Shown here in pieces: positions 22,207 through 33,559 of a stretch of DNA of 64,000 bases. The stretch is taken from the NCBI RefSeq assembly GCF_009557055.1, contig NZ_CP045649.1, positions 2,145,501 through 2,209,500 on the forward strand. The letters run 5' to 3'. Made by a program: the position numbers and the translations under genes. This DNA comes from Nocardioides sp. dk884 (lineage in GTDB: Bacteria > Actinomycetota > Actinomycetes > Propionibacteriales > Nocardioidaceae). Position 1 is the stretch's first letter. Each line of letters starts with the position of its first letter. Below the pieces are notes generated by a model. The model searched no databases. It saw nothing but the letters and a program-made list of their open reading frames with translations, and was not told where the DNA came from.

Positions 22207-22632
22207 TCAGGCGAGCCGGATGTCCTTGCCGGCGACCTTGATCCGGACCTCGTCGAGCGGCTGCGTGGCCGGGCCGGCGGTCGGCGCGCCGTCCTCGAGG
22301 GCGAAGTGGCTGGCATGGCAGTGACAGATGACCTCGCTGTCCTTGACCTCCGAGACCTGGCAGCCCTGGTGGGGGCAGACCGAGGAGAAGGCCTTGAACT
22401 CGCCCGCCTGGGGCTGGACGACGACGATCTTCTCCTCCTCCAGGATCACCCCACCGCCGACCGGGACGGCCTCGGTGCTGGTCAGGACCGTGCCGGAGGG
22501 CCTGGTGCTGGGCTCCGAGGCGGAGTCGTCACCGCAGGCGGCGAGGAACGGGATCCCGACGCCGGCGACGGCGGCCGCGGTGAGGGCGCTGCGGCGGTCC
22601 AGGCAGGGGCCCGTGCACTCGTGGGTCATCAA
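22207..22632 (-). CDS. Rieske [2Fe-2S] lipoprotein, Tat-type
   Basis: Encodes 141 residues. The N-terminus has RRSALTAAAVAGVGIPFLAACGDD: a twin arginine, a hydrophobic stretch and a lipobox AAC, so it is probably Tat-exported and lipid-anchored. The C-terminal half is a Rieske domain with cluster ligands in SVCPHQGCQV (C-x-H) and VICHCHASHFAL (C-x2-H). Such proteins pass electrons outside the membrane, but the partner is unknown. It sits between uvrC (46 bp away) and uvrA (41 bp) without a functional link. Two adjacent ATG codons could both serve as the start. Confidence 0.9.
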   Translation of the reverse strand: MMTHECTGPCLDRRSALTAAAVAGVGIPFLAACGDDSASEPSTRPSGTVLTSTEAVPVGGGVILEEEKIVVVQPQAGEFKAFSSVCPHQGCQVSEVKDSEVICHCHASHFALEDGAPTAGPATQPLDEVRIKVAGKDIRLA

Positions 22633-22673
22633 GCTGTCCTCTCGGTGGGGAAGAGATGGGTGGGGATCGGGAG

Positions 22674-25643
<2,970 letters not shown>

Positions 25644-25711
25644 GAATGCGATCCTCGATGAGAGTGCGGACGGAGTGCGCTCCCCACCGGCCCGGAGGCC
25701 GACGAGGGGGT

Positions 25712-25727
25712 TCGAACAAACGTTCGT
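25712..25727. promoter_or_regulatory. LexA SOS box upstream of uvrA
   Basis: TCGAAC, four bases, GTTCGT matches the actinobacterial LexA box TCGAAC-N4-GTTCGA at 11 of 12 defined positions. It lies 69 bp before the uvrA start, as expected for a DNA-damage-inducible repair gene. It is also 118 bp before the divergent gene at 25845, which might be co-regulated. Confidence 0.75.
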
Positions 25728-25844
25728 GATTGTAGCGGGGTGGCCAAAGGCACCGTGTTCGAGCCTGTCACACGGCACCGACAGTCCGATCGCCGCCGCC
25801 GGACGCTGCTCGCCATCTGCGGCGACGCACGGCACGATGGCGTG

Positions 25845-26579
25845 GTGAGCCCCACAGAACTCGGGGCAAGGCCCCCGTCGCCCGCCGTGCTCGAGCACCT
25901 CGCGTCCGCATCCCGGAGCCTGGTGCGCACGGTGGACTCCCTCGCCGAGGAGGAGCTGCGCGCTCCGAGCCTGCTGCCACGCTGGAGCCGGGCGCACCTG
26001 GTCGCCCACCTCGCGCTGAACGCCGAGGGGCTCACCAGCGTGCTGCGCGGGGCCGCGCTCGGCGCCGCCGTCCCCATGTACCGCTCCCCCGAGGCACGCG
26101 ACAGCGACATCGAGGAGCTCGCGACCCGTGACGCCTCGGTGCTGCGCGACCGGCTTCTGGGCTCGGTCACCGAGCTCTCCGAGGCCGTCGCGACCGTGCC
26201 CGCGGACCGCTGGTCTGCGCGCGCCCAGCGCACGCCCGGCAACCGGGCCACGTTCGCCGCCGCGGACGTACCCCTGATGCGGCTGCGTGAGGTCGCCCTC
26301 CACCACGCCGACCTCGACATGCCGTTCACCCGCGCCGACTGGACCCCCGGCGTCGCCGAGCTGCTGGCCGAGTCCCTGAGCCACCGGGTGCACACACCGT
26401 GCACCCTGCACGCCCACGACCTCGGGCGGACCTGGGCGGCCGGCGAGGGCGATAGCGTCTCCCCCGGCCCCACCGTCAGCGGCACCGCCGCCGACCTCGC
26501 GTGGTGGCTCTCGGGCCGCGGAGGCGGCGACGGGCTCGACACCGACAGCGGCGAGCTGCCGCGGACAGGAGCATGGTGA
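25845..26579 (+). CDS. maleylpyruvate isomerase family mycothiol-dependent enzyme
   Basis: About 244 residues with the DinB-like helical bundle of the MDMPI family. [20 protein letters not shown] holds the first metal-site histidines, and [12 protein letters not shown] near residue 145 carries the conserved E-x3-H-H metal site. A C-terminal SCP2-like domain continues to the end ([18 protein letters not shown]). Family members use mycothiol for isomerisation or transfer, but the substrate is unknown. The open frame begins 105 bp earlier; the GTG at 25845 (VSPTEL) fits homolog length. Its stop overlaps the start of the next gene, suggesting an operon of thiol-related enzymes. Confidence 0.85.
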   Translation: MSPTELGARPPSPAVLEHLASASRSLVRTVDSLAEEELRAPSLLPRWSRAHLVAHLALNAEGLTSVLRGAALGAAVPMYRSPEARDSDIEELATRDASVLRDRLLGSVTELSEAVATVPADRWSARAQRTPGNRATFAAADVPLMRLREVALHHADLDMPFTRADWTPGVAELLAESLSHRVHTPCTLHAHDLGRTWAAGEGDSVSPGPTVSGTAADLAWWLSGRGGGDGLDTDSGELPRTGAW

Positions 26580-27253
26580 GCTACACCGGAGAGGTCCGAC
26601 CCGGAGGTCCCACGGACGTGCGCGAGCTGGGCGGCGTACGGATCACGAAGGTCGCGGTCGACGAGAAGATGTCGAACAACTGCTACCTGCTGCGCTGCCT
26701 CAGCACCGGCGAGCAGGCGCTCATCGACGCCGCGGCCGAGCCCGACGTGCTGCTTCCCCTGATCGGCGCCGACGGCCTGCGCACCGTGATCACCACGCAC
26801 CGCCACTGGGACCACCACCGCGCGCTGCGCGCCGTCGTCGACGCCACCGGCGCCGAGGTCGTCGCCGGCGCACCGGACGCGGATGCGATCACCGAGCAGA
26901 CCGAGGTCGCCGTGCAGCGTCGCCTCGAGCACGGCGACACGGTCCGGGTCGGGGCGAGCACGCTCGAGGTGATCGCGATCCCCGGGCACACCCCCGGCTC
27001 GATCGCCCTGCTCCTCGACGACCGCTCCCCGGGCGGTCACCCGCACCTGTTCACCGGCGACTCGCTGTTCCCCGGCGGCGTCGGCAACACCTTCGGCGAC
27101 GCGGAGGCGTTCGCCCAGCTGATCACCAACGTCGAGGAGCGGGTCTTCGACCGGCTGCCCGACGAGACCTGGTTCTACCCGGGCCACGGCAACGACTCGA
27201 CCCTCGGCGCCGAGCGCCCGCACCTGGCGGAGTGGCGCGCACGCGGCTGGTGA
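26573..27253 (+). CDS. metallo-beta-lactamase-fold hydrolase
   Basis: The 226-residue protein has the metal-binding motif THRHWDHH near residue 80 (H-x-H-x-D-H), then [12 protein letters not shown] near residue 140, [10 protein letters not shown] near 165 and a final histidine in YPGHGND near 205. This pattern is glyoxalase II-like. Being coupled to a mycothiol-dependent enzyme it may cleave thioesters of mycothiol (inference). The ATG at 26573 overlaps the upstream stop by seven bases; a GTG three bases later is also possible. A glyoxalase II role in another thiol system cannot be excluded. Confidence 0.87.
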   Translation: MVSYTGEVRPGGPTDVRELGGVRITKVAVDEKMSNNCYLLRCLSTGEQALIDAAAEPDVLLPLIGADGLRTVITTHRHWDHHRALRAVVDATGAEVVAGAPDADAITEQTEVAVQRRLEHGDTVRVGASTLEVIAIPGHTPGSIALLLDDRSPGGHPHLFTGDSLFPGGVGNTFGDAEAFAQLITNVEERVFDRLPDETWFYPGHGNDSTLGAERPHLAEWRARGW

Positions 27254-27471
27254 TCGCGTAGCCCCCGGGAGCACCCCGAGGAGCCACTCGTCGTGGTCGC
27301 CGTACTGCGGTTGCCGGCAGTTCGGCCGAAACCGGCGCGGGGGCACGCGCGATGGGTCAGGATGTCTGCGTCTAGAACGGGCAGAGGGTCCGACGGGGAC
27401 TGGACACCCCCGTGGGCCACGGGTTCGCCGTACTGGGCAGAACCGCCCCCTCCCCCCCCGAAGGACCCGAC

Positions 27472-27735
27472 GTGAAGCCGCTGTTCCAGCTGACCCTCGC
27501 CGCTGCGCTGCTCGCCGCCACCTCGGCGCTCGCTCCGTCCGGGGTGACCGCCACCGGGTCGCCCACGCCGGCCGCCGCGGCCCGCGCCGCGACCGACCCC
27601 CTGGTGCGTACGGCGTCGGTACGCCGCGACTGCGCCAAGGAGACGGGCCGGAAGGCACGCCGGGAGGCCGCAGCCGCCAGTCGCGCCGGCGGCACGTCCG
27701 GCACGGCGCGGACCCGCGCCACTGCCTGCCGCTGA
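27472..27735 (+). CDS. small secreted hypothetical protein
   Basis: I do not recognise this gene. From the GTG at 27472 it encodes 87 residues with a clear signal peptide (VKPLFQLTLAAALLAATSAL) and alanine-rich cleavage region. The mature part is short and strongly basic, with two cysteines (RRDCAKETGRK and ATACR at the end). A longer start at 27412 exists but would bury the signal sequence. Preceding sequence (27254-27471) is about 220 bp with no evident gene. A bidirectional terminator follows. The codon pattern and signal peptide make it plausibly real, but there is no functional clue. Confidence 0.5.
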   Translation: MKPLFQLTLAAALLAATSALAPSGVTATGSPTPAAAARAATDPLVRTASVRRDCAKETGRKARREAAAASRAGGTSGTARTRATACR

Positions 27736-27757
27736 GGCCACACCCCCACACACGCGT

Positions 27758-27793
27758 CGAGGTCGGCACCCTCGCATGAGGGCGCCGACCTCG
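27758..27793. terminator. bidirectional hairpin terminator between convergent genes
   Basis: CGAGGTCGGC (27758-27767) pairs perfectly with GCCGACCTCG (27784-27793). After one mismatch, CCCTC pairs with GAGGG around the loop GCAT. The stem of 15 pairs lies between the convergent small secreted gene and HU. It lacks a T-run, which is common in high-GC actinobacteria. Confidence 0.75.
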
Positions 27794-27841
27794 CCGACTC
27801 CGGACGAGCGCCTACCGCGCTCGCCGAGGACCGCTGTGCGG

Positions 27842-28123
27842 TCAGGCCTTCTTGGAGACCGCAGCCTTGAGCTGGGCGCCGGCCTTGAACGCGGGGTTGG
27901 TGCTCGCGGCGATCTCCATCGACTCGCCGGTCTGCGGGTTGCGGCCCTGGCGGGCGGCGCGGTCGCGGGTCTCGAACGTGCCGAAGCCGGGCAGGGTCAC
28001 CTTGTCGCCGGAGGCCAGCGCCGAGGTGATGGAGTCCAGCACCGCGTTGAGGGCCTTGTCGGCCTGGGCGCCGGAGAGGTCAGCAGCGGCAGCAACCGCG
28101 TCGCGCAGCTCAGTCTTGTTCAT
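27842..28123 (-). CDS. HU family DNA-binding protein
   Basis: Nucleoid protein of 93 residues, standard bacterial HU size. It has the N-terminal dimerisation helices (NKTELRDAVAAAADLSGAQA), the DKVTLPGFGTFETRDR segment and the arm signature GRNPQTGESMEI near residues 60-70. It lacks the long lysine/alanine-rich tail seen on mycobacterial HupB, so it is a plain HU. The ATG is preceded by AAAGGTGAT, a good ribosome site. About 247 bp upstream (28124-28370) contains no gene; it must hold the HU promoter. Confidence 0.96.
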   Translation of the reverse strand: MNKTELRDAVAAAADLSGAQADKALNAVLDSITSALASGDKVTLPGFGTFETRDRAARQGRNPQTGESMEIAASTNPAFKAGAQLKAAVSKKA

Positions 28124-28370
28124 GGGTGATGATCACCTTTCGAAAGTGAGGCCCCTGGAAGGCCTCTTCGCAGCGAAACGTACCCGCATCGGCGCGTCTC
28201 ACCGCGTTGGCGGGGCCTGCGACACGCGCTGGTACGGCGCACGAGGCGCCGCAGCGGCGCCCCCAGACGCCTCCGAGGGCACCCCCAGCGGCCCTCGGGA
28301 CCACCGTCCTGGCGGCGCCTCGCGGATTCGAACGGGCATACGATTCACGTCCTGCTGGGCCCGCAGACGC

Positions 28371-29456
28371 TCAGGAGTACGACGCGCGCACGACCTCGGT
28401 GACGGGGTCGGCCTGGCAGGCGAGCCGGATGCCGTCGGCGAGGTCCTCGGCGTCGAGGACGTCGTTGTGGCGCATCGTCACGTCGCCCTCGAGCAGCCGG
28501 ACCGCGCACGCGGAGCACTCCCCCTCGCGGCACGAGTACGGCGCCTTCACACCCTTCGACTCCAGGTGCTCGAGCATCGTGGTGCCGGGGGCCCAGTCGT
28601 CGAAGGCGTAGGTCTCGCCGTCGAGCTCCACCTCCAGGCGCACCGGGGCCGCCGGCTCCGCGGCGGCAGCGTCTGCGGGGTCGGCCTCGGCGGCCTCGAT
28701 CTCCTGCTCGGCGACCTCGACGTCGTGCAGGTCCCCGAACGGGTTGCCGCCCAGGGAGATGAACTTCTCCTGGTGACGCCGGGCCCGCGGGAAGCCCAGC
28801 TCCTTGAGCGCGGCGACGGTCATCGCCATGAACGGGCCAGGACCGCACACGAACGCGTCGGCCTCGAGGTGGTCGGCGGCGAACGCGCGCATCTGTTCCT
28901 GGGTGGGCAGACCCTGCACCGACTCCAGCCAGTGCACGACCCGCAGCCGCTCGGGGTGCTCGGCGGCAAGGCGCCGCAGCTCGGCGGCGAAGATCACCGA
29001 GCGCTCGTCGCGGTTGGCGTAGAAGACGGTGATCCGTCCCGTGCCGCCGGCCAGCGCGGTGCGGATGATCGACATCACCGGTGTGACCCCCGAGCCGGCC
29101 GCGAAGAGCAGCAGGTCGGCGTCCAGCGATGCGGGGCTGAAGATGCCGCTCGGCGGGAGCACCCGCAGCGTGTCGCCGACCCGCACGTGGTCGCACAGCC
29201 AGTTCGAGGCGTAGCCGTCGGCGGTGCGCTTGACGGTGATCGTCAGCGGGCCGTCGCCCACCGGGCTGCTGGACAGCGAGTAGCACCGCGCCGCCACCCC
29301 GGTGCGCTCGCTCGGCACCGCCACCGTGAGGAACTGTCCGGGCCGGTAGGCGAAGTGCTCCTCGGCGCCCTCGGGCACCTCGACGGTGATCGAGTGCGCG
29401 TCGGCGGTCTCCTCGACGACGTCGATGACCTTGAGCTCGAAGGAGTCGGTGTCCAC
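28371..29456 (-). CDS. kshB: 3-ketosteroid 9-alpha-hydroxylase reductase subunit KshB
   Basis: Passes electrons from NADH to KshA for 9-alpha-hydroxylation, which opens steroid ring B. The 361-residue protein has an FAD domain with RCYSLSSSP near residue 58, an NAD domain with GSGVTPVMSIIR near 120 and CGPGPFMAMTV near 200. A C-terminal plant-type [2Fe-2S] ferredoxin domain carries CREGECSACAVRLLEG near residue 310 and a fourth cysteine in IRLACQAD. A less conserved linker rich in Glu and Ala (about 235-270) joins them. It lies downstream of kshA and a small CxxC protein on the same strand. Related reductases (HmpF type) look alike; position beside kshA favours KshB. Confidence 0.9.
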   Translation of the reverse strand: MDTDSFELKVIDVVEETADAHSITVEVPEGAEEHFAYRPGQFLTVAVPSERTGVAARCYSLSSSPVGDGPLTITVKRTADGYASNWLCDHVRVGDTLRVLPPSGIFSPASLDADLLLFAAGSGVTPVMSIIRTALAGGTGRITVFYANRDERSVIFAAELRRLAAEHPERLRVVHWLESVQGLPTQEQMRAFAADHLEADAFVCGPGPFMAMTVAALKELGFPRARRHQEKFISLGGNPFGDLHDVEVAEQEIEAAEADPADAAAAEPAAPVRLEVELDGETYAFDDWAPGTTMLEHLESKGVKAPYSCREGECSACAVRLLEGDVTMRHNDVLDAEDLADGIRLACQADPVTEVVRASYS

Positions 29457-29531
29457 GGATCTCTTCCTCGTTGGGGACGTACGGCGCGGCGGGGGGGTGC
29501 AGCGGTGCGGCGCCGACCGGGACAGGATGCC

Positions 29532-29834
29532 TCAGTAGCCGTCCTCGGCCCCGATCTGGATCCGCCCATCGAGAGCGGCGCCGTCGATGGCGGCGAGCAG
29601 GCGCGGACAGCCGCGGTGCAGCGACCGGGCCCGCTCCGGTTCAGGCACCCGGCGCAGCTCGGGGCACTGGTCGCGCGCGTCGCCGTACCACTGGATCGAG
29701 GTGTGGTGCTCGCTGTTCTTCTTGACCGCGACAGTGGTCAGGCAGTCCAGGCAGGACACCTCGACCAGGCGCGCGCCGGTGTAGCGGCGCTGGTCCTCGA
29801 GGGTCTCGGGGTCGCGCGGGACGAAGGAGGGCAC
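29532..29834 (-). CDS. small CxxC protein between kshA and kshB
   Basis: Encodes 100 residues and starts 5 bp after the kshA stop. Four cysteines are present, two in VSCLDCLTTVAVKKNSE and others in DQCPEL and HRGCPRLL. There is no ferredoxin, Rieske or thioredoxin motif, so I cannot assign a function. Mid-protein TSIQWYGDARDQCPEL and the C-terminal RIQIGAEDGY look like a compact folded domain. Its tight coupling to kshA suggests a role with ketosteroid hydroxylase, for example maturation, metal binding or structure. That is inference. The ribosome site and the kshA adjacency support the start at 29834. Confidence 0.7.
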   Translation of the reverse strand: MPSFVPRDPETLEDQRRYTGARLVEVSCLDCLTTVAVKKNSEHHTSIQWYGDARDQCPELRRVPEPERARSLHRGCPRLLAAIDGAALDGRIQIGAEDGY

Positions 29835-29839
29835 CGGGC

Positions 29840-30973
29840 TCAGGACCCCGCCGCGGCCTGGCGGGCGAGGTTCTCGGCCACCTCGACCTGCCAGTACTCG
29901 TTGGCCTTGGTGGTGTCGACCTCGAACTCGAAGCGCTCGACCATCTCCGGTGCGACGTCGGCCCGGTCGACGTAGAACTGCTCATACCAGCGGCGCAGCT
30001 GGTAGACCGGGCCGTCCTCCTCGCACAGGAGCGGGTTCTGCACCGGCACCTTGTTCTTCCAGATGTGGACGTCCTGGAGGAACCCGTCGCCGAACATCTC
30101 GGCGTACTTGCGGCCGATGTAGGCCACCGACGCCTCGTCGAGGCCCTCCGGCTTCTTCACCGTGATGCCGTACTGCAGCGTGAAGGAGTCCGGGCCGGTC
30201 GGGATGTGGCAGTTGATGAGGATGACCTCGGTGAGGAAGCCCTTGTAGTCGACCTCGAGCCAGTTGATCATGTACGACGGCCCGAAGTAGGTGGCCTCGG
30301 ACTTCAAGAACAGCTCCGGGGCGCCGTAGCCGCCGCTCACGTCGGGGCGGCCCTTGGAGGCCATGTACTGGGTCGCCACCGTGCCCTCGAAGACGTTGCG
30401 GAAGCTCGTCGGGAACGACAGGTGCACGTAGTAGAAGTGCGCCATGTCGACCACGTTGTCGATGAGCTCGCGGCAGTTCGACCCCTCGATCGGCACCACC
30501 TTCCAGAACCAGTCGGTGTAGGCCTCCGTGCCGACGCCGGGCAGCACCGGCGGGAGGATCGACTCATCGGGTGCCGATCCCTCGACGTCGTGCCAGATCA
30601 GCACCTGCCCGTTGCGCACCACGACCGGGTAGTGCTGGGTGCGGGCGCGCAGCGGCACCCGGCGGGCGTACGGGATCGACTTGCACTTGCCGTCACCACC
30701 CCAACGCCAGTCGTGGAACGGGCAGGCGACCTCGTCGCCCTTCACGCTGCCCTGGGTGAGGTCGCCGCCCATGTGGCGGCAGTAGCCGTCGAGGACCTTG
30801 ATCTCGCCGGCGCTGTCGCGCCAGACGACGAGCTTGGTGCCGAACGCCTCGATCCCGTGGGGCTTGCCGTCGGCGAACGTCGAGGCGAGCCCGAGGCAGT
30901 GCCAGCCGCGGGCGAACCGCTCCGGTGGCGTGCCCAGGTCGAGCGTCCGGGCGGTGGTGGCGGTCTCGCTCAT
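29840..30973 (-). CDS. kshA: 3-ketosteroid 9-alpha-hydroxylase oxygenase subunit KshA
   Basis: Rieske non-heme oxygenase that hydroxylates 3-ketosteroids at C9; with KstD this breaks ring B. The 377-residue protein has the Rieske motif C65-x-H67 and C84-x2-H87 (CRHMGG...CPFHDW). The mononuclear iron site is N173/D176/H179/H184 within IDNVVDMAHFYYVH. The ATG is preceded by GGAGGACGTC, a strong ribosome site; the frame extends 99 bp further but that would cross the promoter. An operator-like site lies 32 bp upstream, shared with a divergent acyl-CoA dehydrogenase gene. KshB is encoded two genes downstream. Confidence 0.95.
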   Translation of the reverse strand: MSETATTARTLDLGTPPERFARGWHCLGLASTFADGKPHGIEAFGTKLVVWRDSAGEIKVLDGYCRHMGGDLTQGSVKGDEVACPFHDWRWGGDGKCKSIPYARRVPLRARTQHYPVVVRNGQVLIWHDVEGSAPDESILPPVLPGVGTEAYTDWFWKVVPIEGSNCRELIDNVVDMAHFYYVHLSFPTSFRNVFEGTVATQYMASKGRPDVSGGYGAPELFLKSEATYFGPSYMINWLEVDYKGFLTEVILINCHIPTGPDSFTLQYGITVKKPEGLDEASVAYIGRKYAEMFGDGFLQDVHIWKNKVPVQNPLLCEEDGPVYQLRRWYEQFYVDRADVAPEMVERFEFEVDTTKANEYWQVEVAENLARQAAAGS

Positions 30974-31004
30974 GACGTCCTCCGGGTGGGATCTGGACCC
31001 AAAC

Positions 31005-31018
31005 AAGAACAGGTTATA
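31005..31018. promoter_or_regulatory. KstR-like operator, kshA / acyl-CoA dehydrogenase divergent promoters
   Basis: The site reads AAGAACAGGTTATA, 13 of 14 in agreement with TnnAACnnGTTnnA; the first T is A. It overlaps a -10-like TATAGT (31015-31020) for the rightward gene at 31096. It is the weakest of the nine sites, but lies between two steroid genes. Confidence 0.5.
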
Positions 31019-31095
31019 GTTTTTCCGGTGGTGAGGCCACACCCCCGACGACGTCGTGGCGGCCTCCGACACCCGTCTGCCCCCTGGGAGCCCCG

Positions 31096-32283
31096 ATGCA
31101 TCTCGCCCTGGACCCCGAGCACGTCGCGCTGCGCGCCGAGCTCGCGGACTACTTCTCCGCCCTCGTGACCCCGCAGGTGCGCGCCGGCCTGGCCACCGCC
31201 TCCGGCGAGTTCGGCGACACCGAGGTCTACAAGTCCGTGATCCGCCAGCTCGGGGCCGACGGCTGGCTCGGCATCGGCTGGCCCGAGGAGTACGGCGGCC
31301 AGGCGCGCTCGATGGTCGAGCAGCTGATCTTCACCGACGTCGCCGCCGACCACGGCGTACCGGTGCCGTACCTGACGCTGAACACCGTCGGGCCGACGAT
31401 CATGCGCTACGGCACGCCGGAGCAGAAGGAGTACTTCCTGCCGCGGATCCTCGCCGGCGACCTGCACTTCTCCATCGGCTACTCCGAGCCGGAGTCCGGG
31501 ACCGACCTCGCCTCGCTGCGCACCCGTGCGACCCGCGAGGGCGAGGAGTGGGTGATCAACGGACAGAAGATGTGGACCTCGCTGATCCAGTACGCCGACT
31601 GGATCTGGCTGGCCTGCCGCACCGACCCCGACCAGCCGCGCCACCGCGGGCTCTCGATAATCCTGGTCCCGACCGACGCGCCCGGGTTCTCCTACACGCC
31701 GGTGCACACGGTCGCGGGGGTGAGCACCAGCGCGACGTACTACCAGGACGTGCGGGTGCCGGTCGGCAACCTGGTCGGCGAGCTCAACGGCGGCTGGTCG
31801 TTGATGACCAACCAGCTCAACCACGAGCGGGTCGCGCTGACCTCCTCCGCCCCGCTGGTGCAGTCGCTGCGCCTGGTGCGGCAGTGGGCGCAGGAGACCA
31901 AGAACCCCGACGGCCAGCGGGTCATCGACACCGAGTGGGTGCAGGTCGCGCTCGGGCGCGCCCACGCCCGTGTCGACATGTTGACCCAGCTGAACTTCAA
32001 GCTCGCCTCCGACGCCGACCGGGGCGTGGACCTCTCCCCCGCCGAGGCGTCGGCGACCAAGATCTACGGATCCGAGCTCGCGACCGAGGTCTACCGGGCG
32101 CTGATGGAGATCGTCGGCCCGAACGCCGCGGTCCGCGCCGACTCCGAGGGCGCGGTCCTCGCCGGGCGCCTCGAGCGCTATCACCGCTCCTCGCTGGTGA
32201 TGACGTTCGGTGGCGGCACCAACGAGATCCAGCGCGACATCATCGGCTACGTGGGCCTGGGCCTGCCGGCCGCCAAGCGCTGA
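31096..32283 (+). CDS. acyl-CoA dehydrogenase, FadE29/ChsE2-like
   Basis: Flavin acyl-CoA dehydrogenase, 395 residues. The FAD/substrate motif FSIGYSEPESGTDLASLRT lies near residues 130-148, WVINGQKMWTS near 152-162, NQLNHERVAL near 240, and the family end motif FGGGTNEIQRDIIGYVGLGLP. It best recalls FadE29 (ChsE2), which pairs with FadE28 (ChsE1) to form an alpha2beta2 dehydrogenase for the last three-carbon steroid side chain. The adjacent gene, 38 bp on, encodes the second partner-like protein, which fits such a heterotetramer. The start is divergent from kshA with an operator between. The exact substrate is inferred. Confidence 0.85.
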   Translation: MHLALDPEHVALRAELADYFSALVTPQVRAGLATASGEFGDTEVYKSVIRQLGADGWLGIGWPEEYGGQARSMVEQLIFTDVAADHGVPVPYLTLNTVGPTIMRYGTPEQKEYFLPRILAGDLHFSIGYSEPESGTDLASLRTRATREGEEWVINGQKMWTSLIQYADWIWLACRTDPDQPRHRGLSIILVPTDAPGFSYTPVHTVAGVSTSATYYQDVRVPVGNLVGELNGGWSLMTNQLNHERVALTSSAPLVQSLRLVRQWAQETKNPDGQRVIDTEWVQVALGRAHARVDMLTQLNFKLASDADRGVDLSPAEASATKIYGSELATEVYRALMEIVGPNAAVRADSEGAVLAGRLERYHRSSLVMTFGGGTNEIQRDIIGYVGLGLPAAKR

Positions 32284-32321
32284 CCGCGCGCCGACGAGCC
32301 CCCCACCGAACGGACGACGAC

Positions 32322-33434
32322 ATGGACTACTCCTTCACCGCCGAGCAGGACGACGCCGCGCACCTGGCCGCCCGGATCCTCGGCGACCACGCCACCCCGG
32401 CGCGCCTGCAGGCCGTCGAGCGCTCCGGTGAGCGCTTCGACGCCGAGTTGTGGCGAGCCCTCGGCGACGCGGGTCTGATCGGGCTCGCGCTGCCCGAGGA
32501 GCACGACGGGGCGGGGCTCGGCCTCGTCGAGCTGTGCCGCGTGCTCGTGGAGGCCGGGCGCCTGGTGGCCCCGGTGCCGCTCGCCGCGCACGGCGCCGCC
32601 AGCCTGCTCCTGGCGGAGCTCGGCACGCCCGCGCAGCGCACCGAGTGGCTCGCCGGCGCGGCCAGCGGTGAGCGGGTGCTTGCCGCCGCCACCGCCGAGG
32701 ACCGCAGCAGCCTGCCGCAGCACCCCACGACCGCCGCCCGCGCCGACGGCGACGGCTATCGCGTCACCGGCACCAAGACCGTCGTGGGCGCCGGCACCCT
32801 GGCCCACGGCCTGCTCGTCACCGCCTCGAGCCCGTCCGGGCCGGCGGTGTTCCTGGTGCGCCCCGACGACGCCGGGGTCACCCTGGTGGTCCAGACGGTC
32901 TCCGACGGCGACCCGGTCGCCCGCATCGAGCTCGCCGACGTGGTGCTCGGCCCGGAGCGGCTGCTCGGCGCCCCGGACGGCAGCGCCACCGCGCGGCTGC
33001 ACGACCTCGTCACGATCACCGTCTGCGCCGAGCAGCTCGGCGTGACCGAGGGGGCGCTGCGCCTCACCGCGGCGTACGCCGGGACGCGCGAGCAGTTCGG
33101 CCGCCCGATCGGCACCTTCCAGGCGGTCAGCCAACGCCTCGCGGACGGCTACATCGACGTGCTCGGGCAGCGCCTGATGCTGTGGCAGGCCGCCTGGCGC
33201 CTGGCCGAGGGGCTCCCGGTCACCACCGAGGTCGCCGCCGCGAAGCTCTGGGCGGCCGACGCGGGCCATCGGCTCGCACACACCGCCGTGCACGTGCACG
33301 GCGGCGTCGGGATCGACCTGGACGGCGAGACCCACCGCTACTTCACCCACGCCAAGCGCCTGGAGCTGGTGCACGGCGGGGCCACCGAGCAGGCGCTGTG
33401 CATCGGGCGGACGCTGGCCGCCGAGCCGGTCTAG
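32322..33434 (+). CDS. acyl-CoA dehydrogenase, FadE28/ChsE1-like
   Basis: Encodes 370 residues of the acyl-CoA dehydrogenase fold but with weaker active-site motifs than the upstream gene. It has TGTKTVVGAGTLAHGLLV (near 148) where others have the FAD-binding WxTS signature. REQFGRPIGTFQAVSQRLADG near residue 258 and VHVHGGVGIDLDGE near 330 fit the FadE28 type. FadE28-FadE29 form a heteromer with split FAD sites, so partial motifs are expected here. It lies immediately downstream of the FadE29-like gene in the same orientation. It could instead act with another partner; the tandem order supports the pair. Confidence 0.83.
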   Translation: MDYSFTAEQDDAAHLAARILGDHATPARLQAVERSGERFDAELWRALGDAGLIGLALPEEHDGAGLGLVELCRVLVEAGRLVAPVPLAAHGAASLLLAELGTPAQRTEWLAGAASGERVLAAATAEDRSSLPQHPTTAARADGDGYRVTGTKTVVGAGTLAHGLLVTASSPSGPAVFLVRPDDAGVTLVVQTVSDGDPVARIELADVVLGPERLLGAPDGSATARLHDLVTITVCAEQLGVTEGALRLTAAYAGTREQFGRPIGTFQAVSQRLADGYIDVLGQRLMLWQAAWRLAEGLPVTTEVAAAKLWAADAGHRLAHTAVHVHGGVGIDLDGETHRYFTHAKRLELVHGGATEQALCIGRTLAAEPV

Positions 33435-33518
33435 GCGCCTCGACGCGCTCGGCCGACGCAGGGCGCGTCCCGCAGGTGCTTGGCAAGCGCGCCCAGGCAT
33501 GGTGTGATCCGCACCACA

Positions 33519-33536
33519 ACCTGACGCGTGTCAGGT
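33519..33536. promoter_or_regulatory. palindrome upstream of fadD17-like gene
   Basis: ACCTGAC, four bases (GCGT), GTCAGGT: two perfect 7-base arms. It lies 24 bp before the ATG at 33560, in a 125-bp gap, and does not match the KstR motif. A dyad operator for another regulator or a small hairpin are both possible. Confidence 0.45.
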
Positions 33537-33559
33537 GCCGACCCGCGGGAGGACCCACC

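Noticed and set aside
28310..28350. tRNA-like T-arm (GGATTCGAAC) on the minus strand
   Set aside because: Only the TTCGAAT core is present. The stem does not pair and no acceptor or anticodon arm can be drawn.
33519..33536. A KstR2-type operator upstream of the fadD17-like gene
   Set aside because: It lacks the CAAG...CTTG half-sites known for KstR2.
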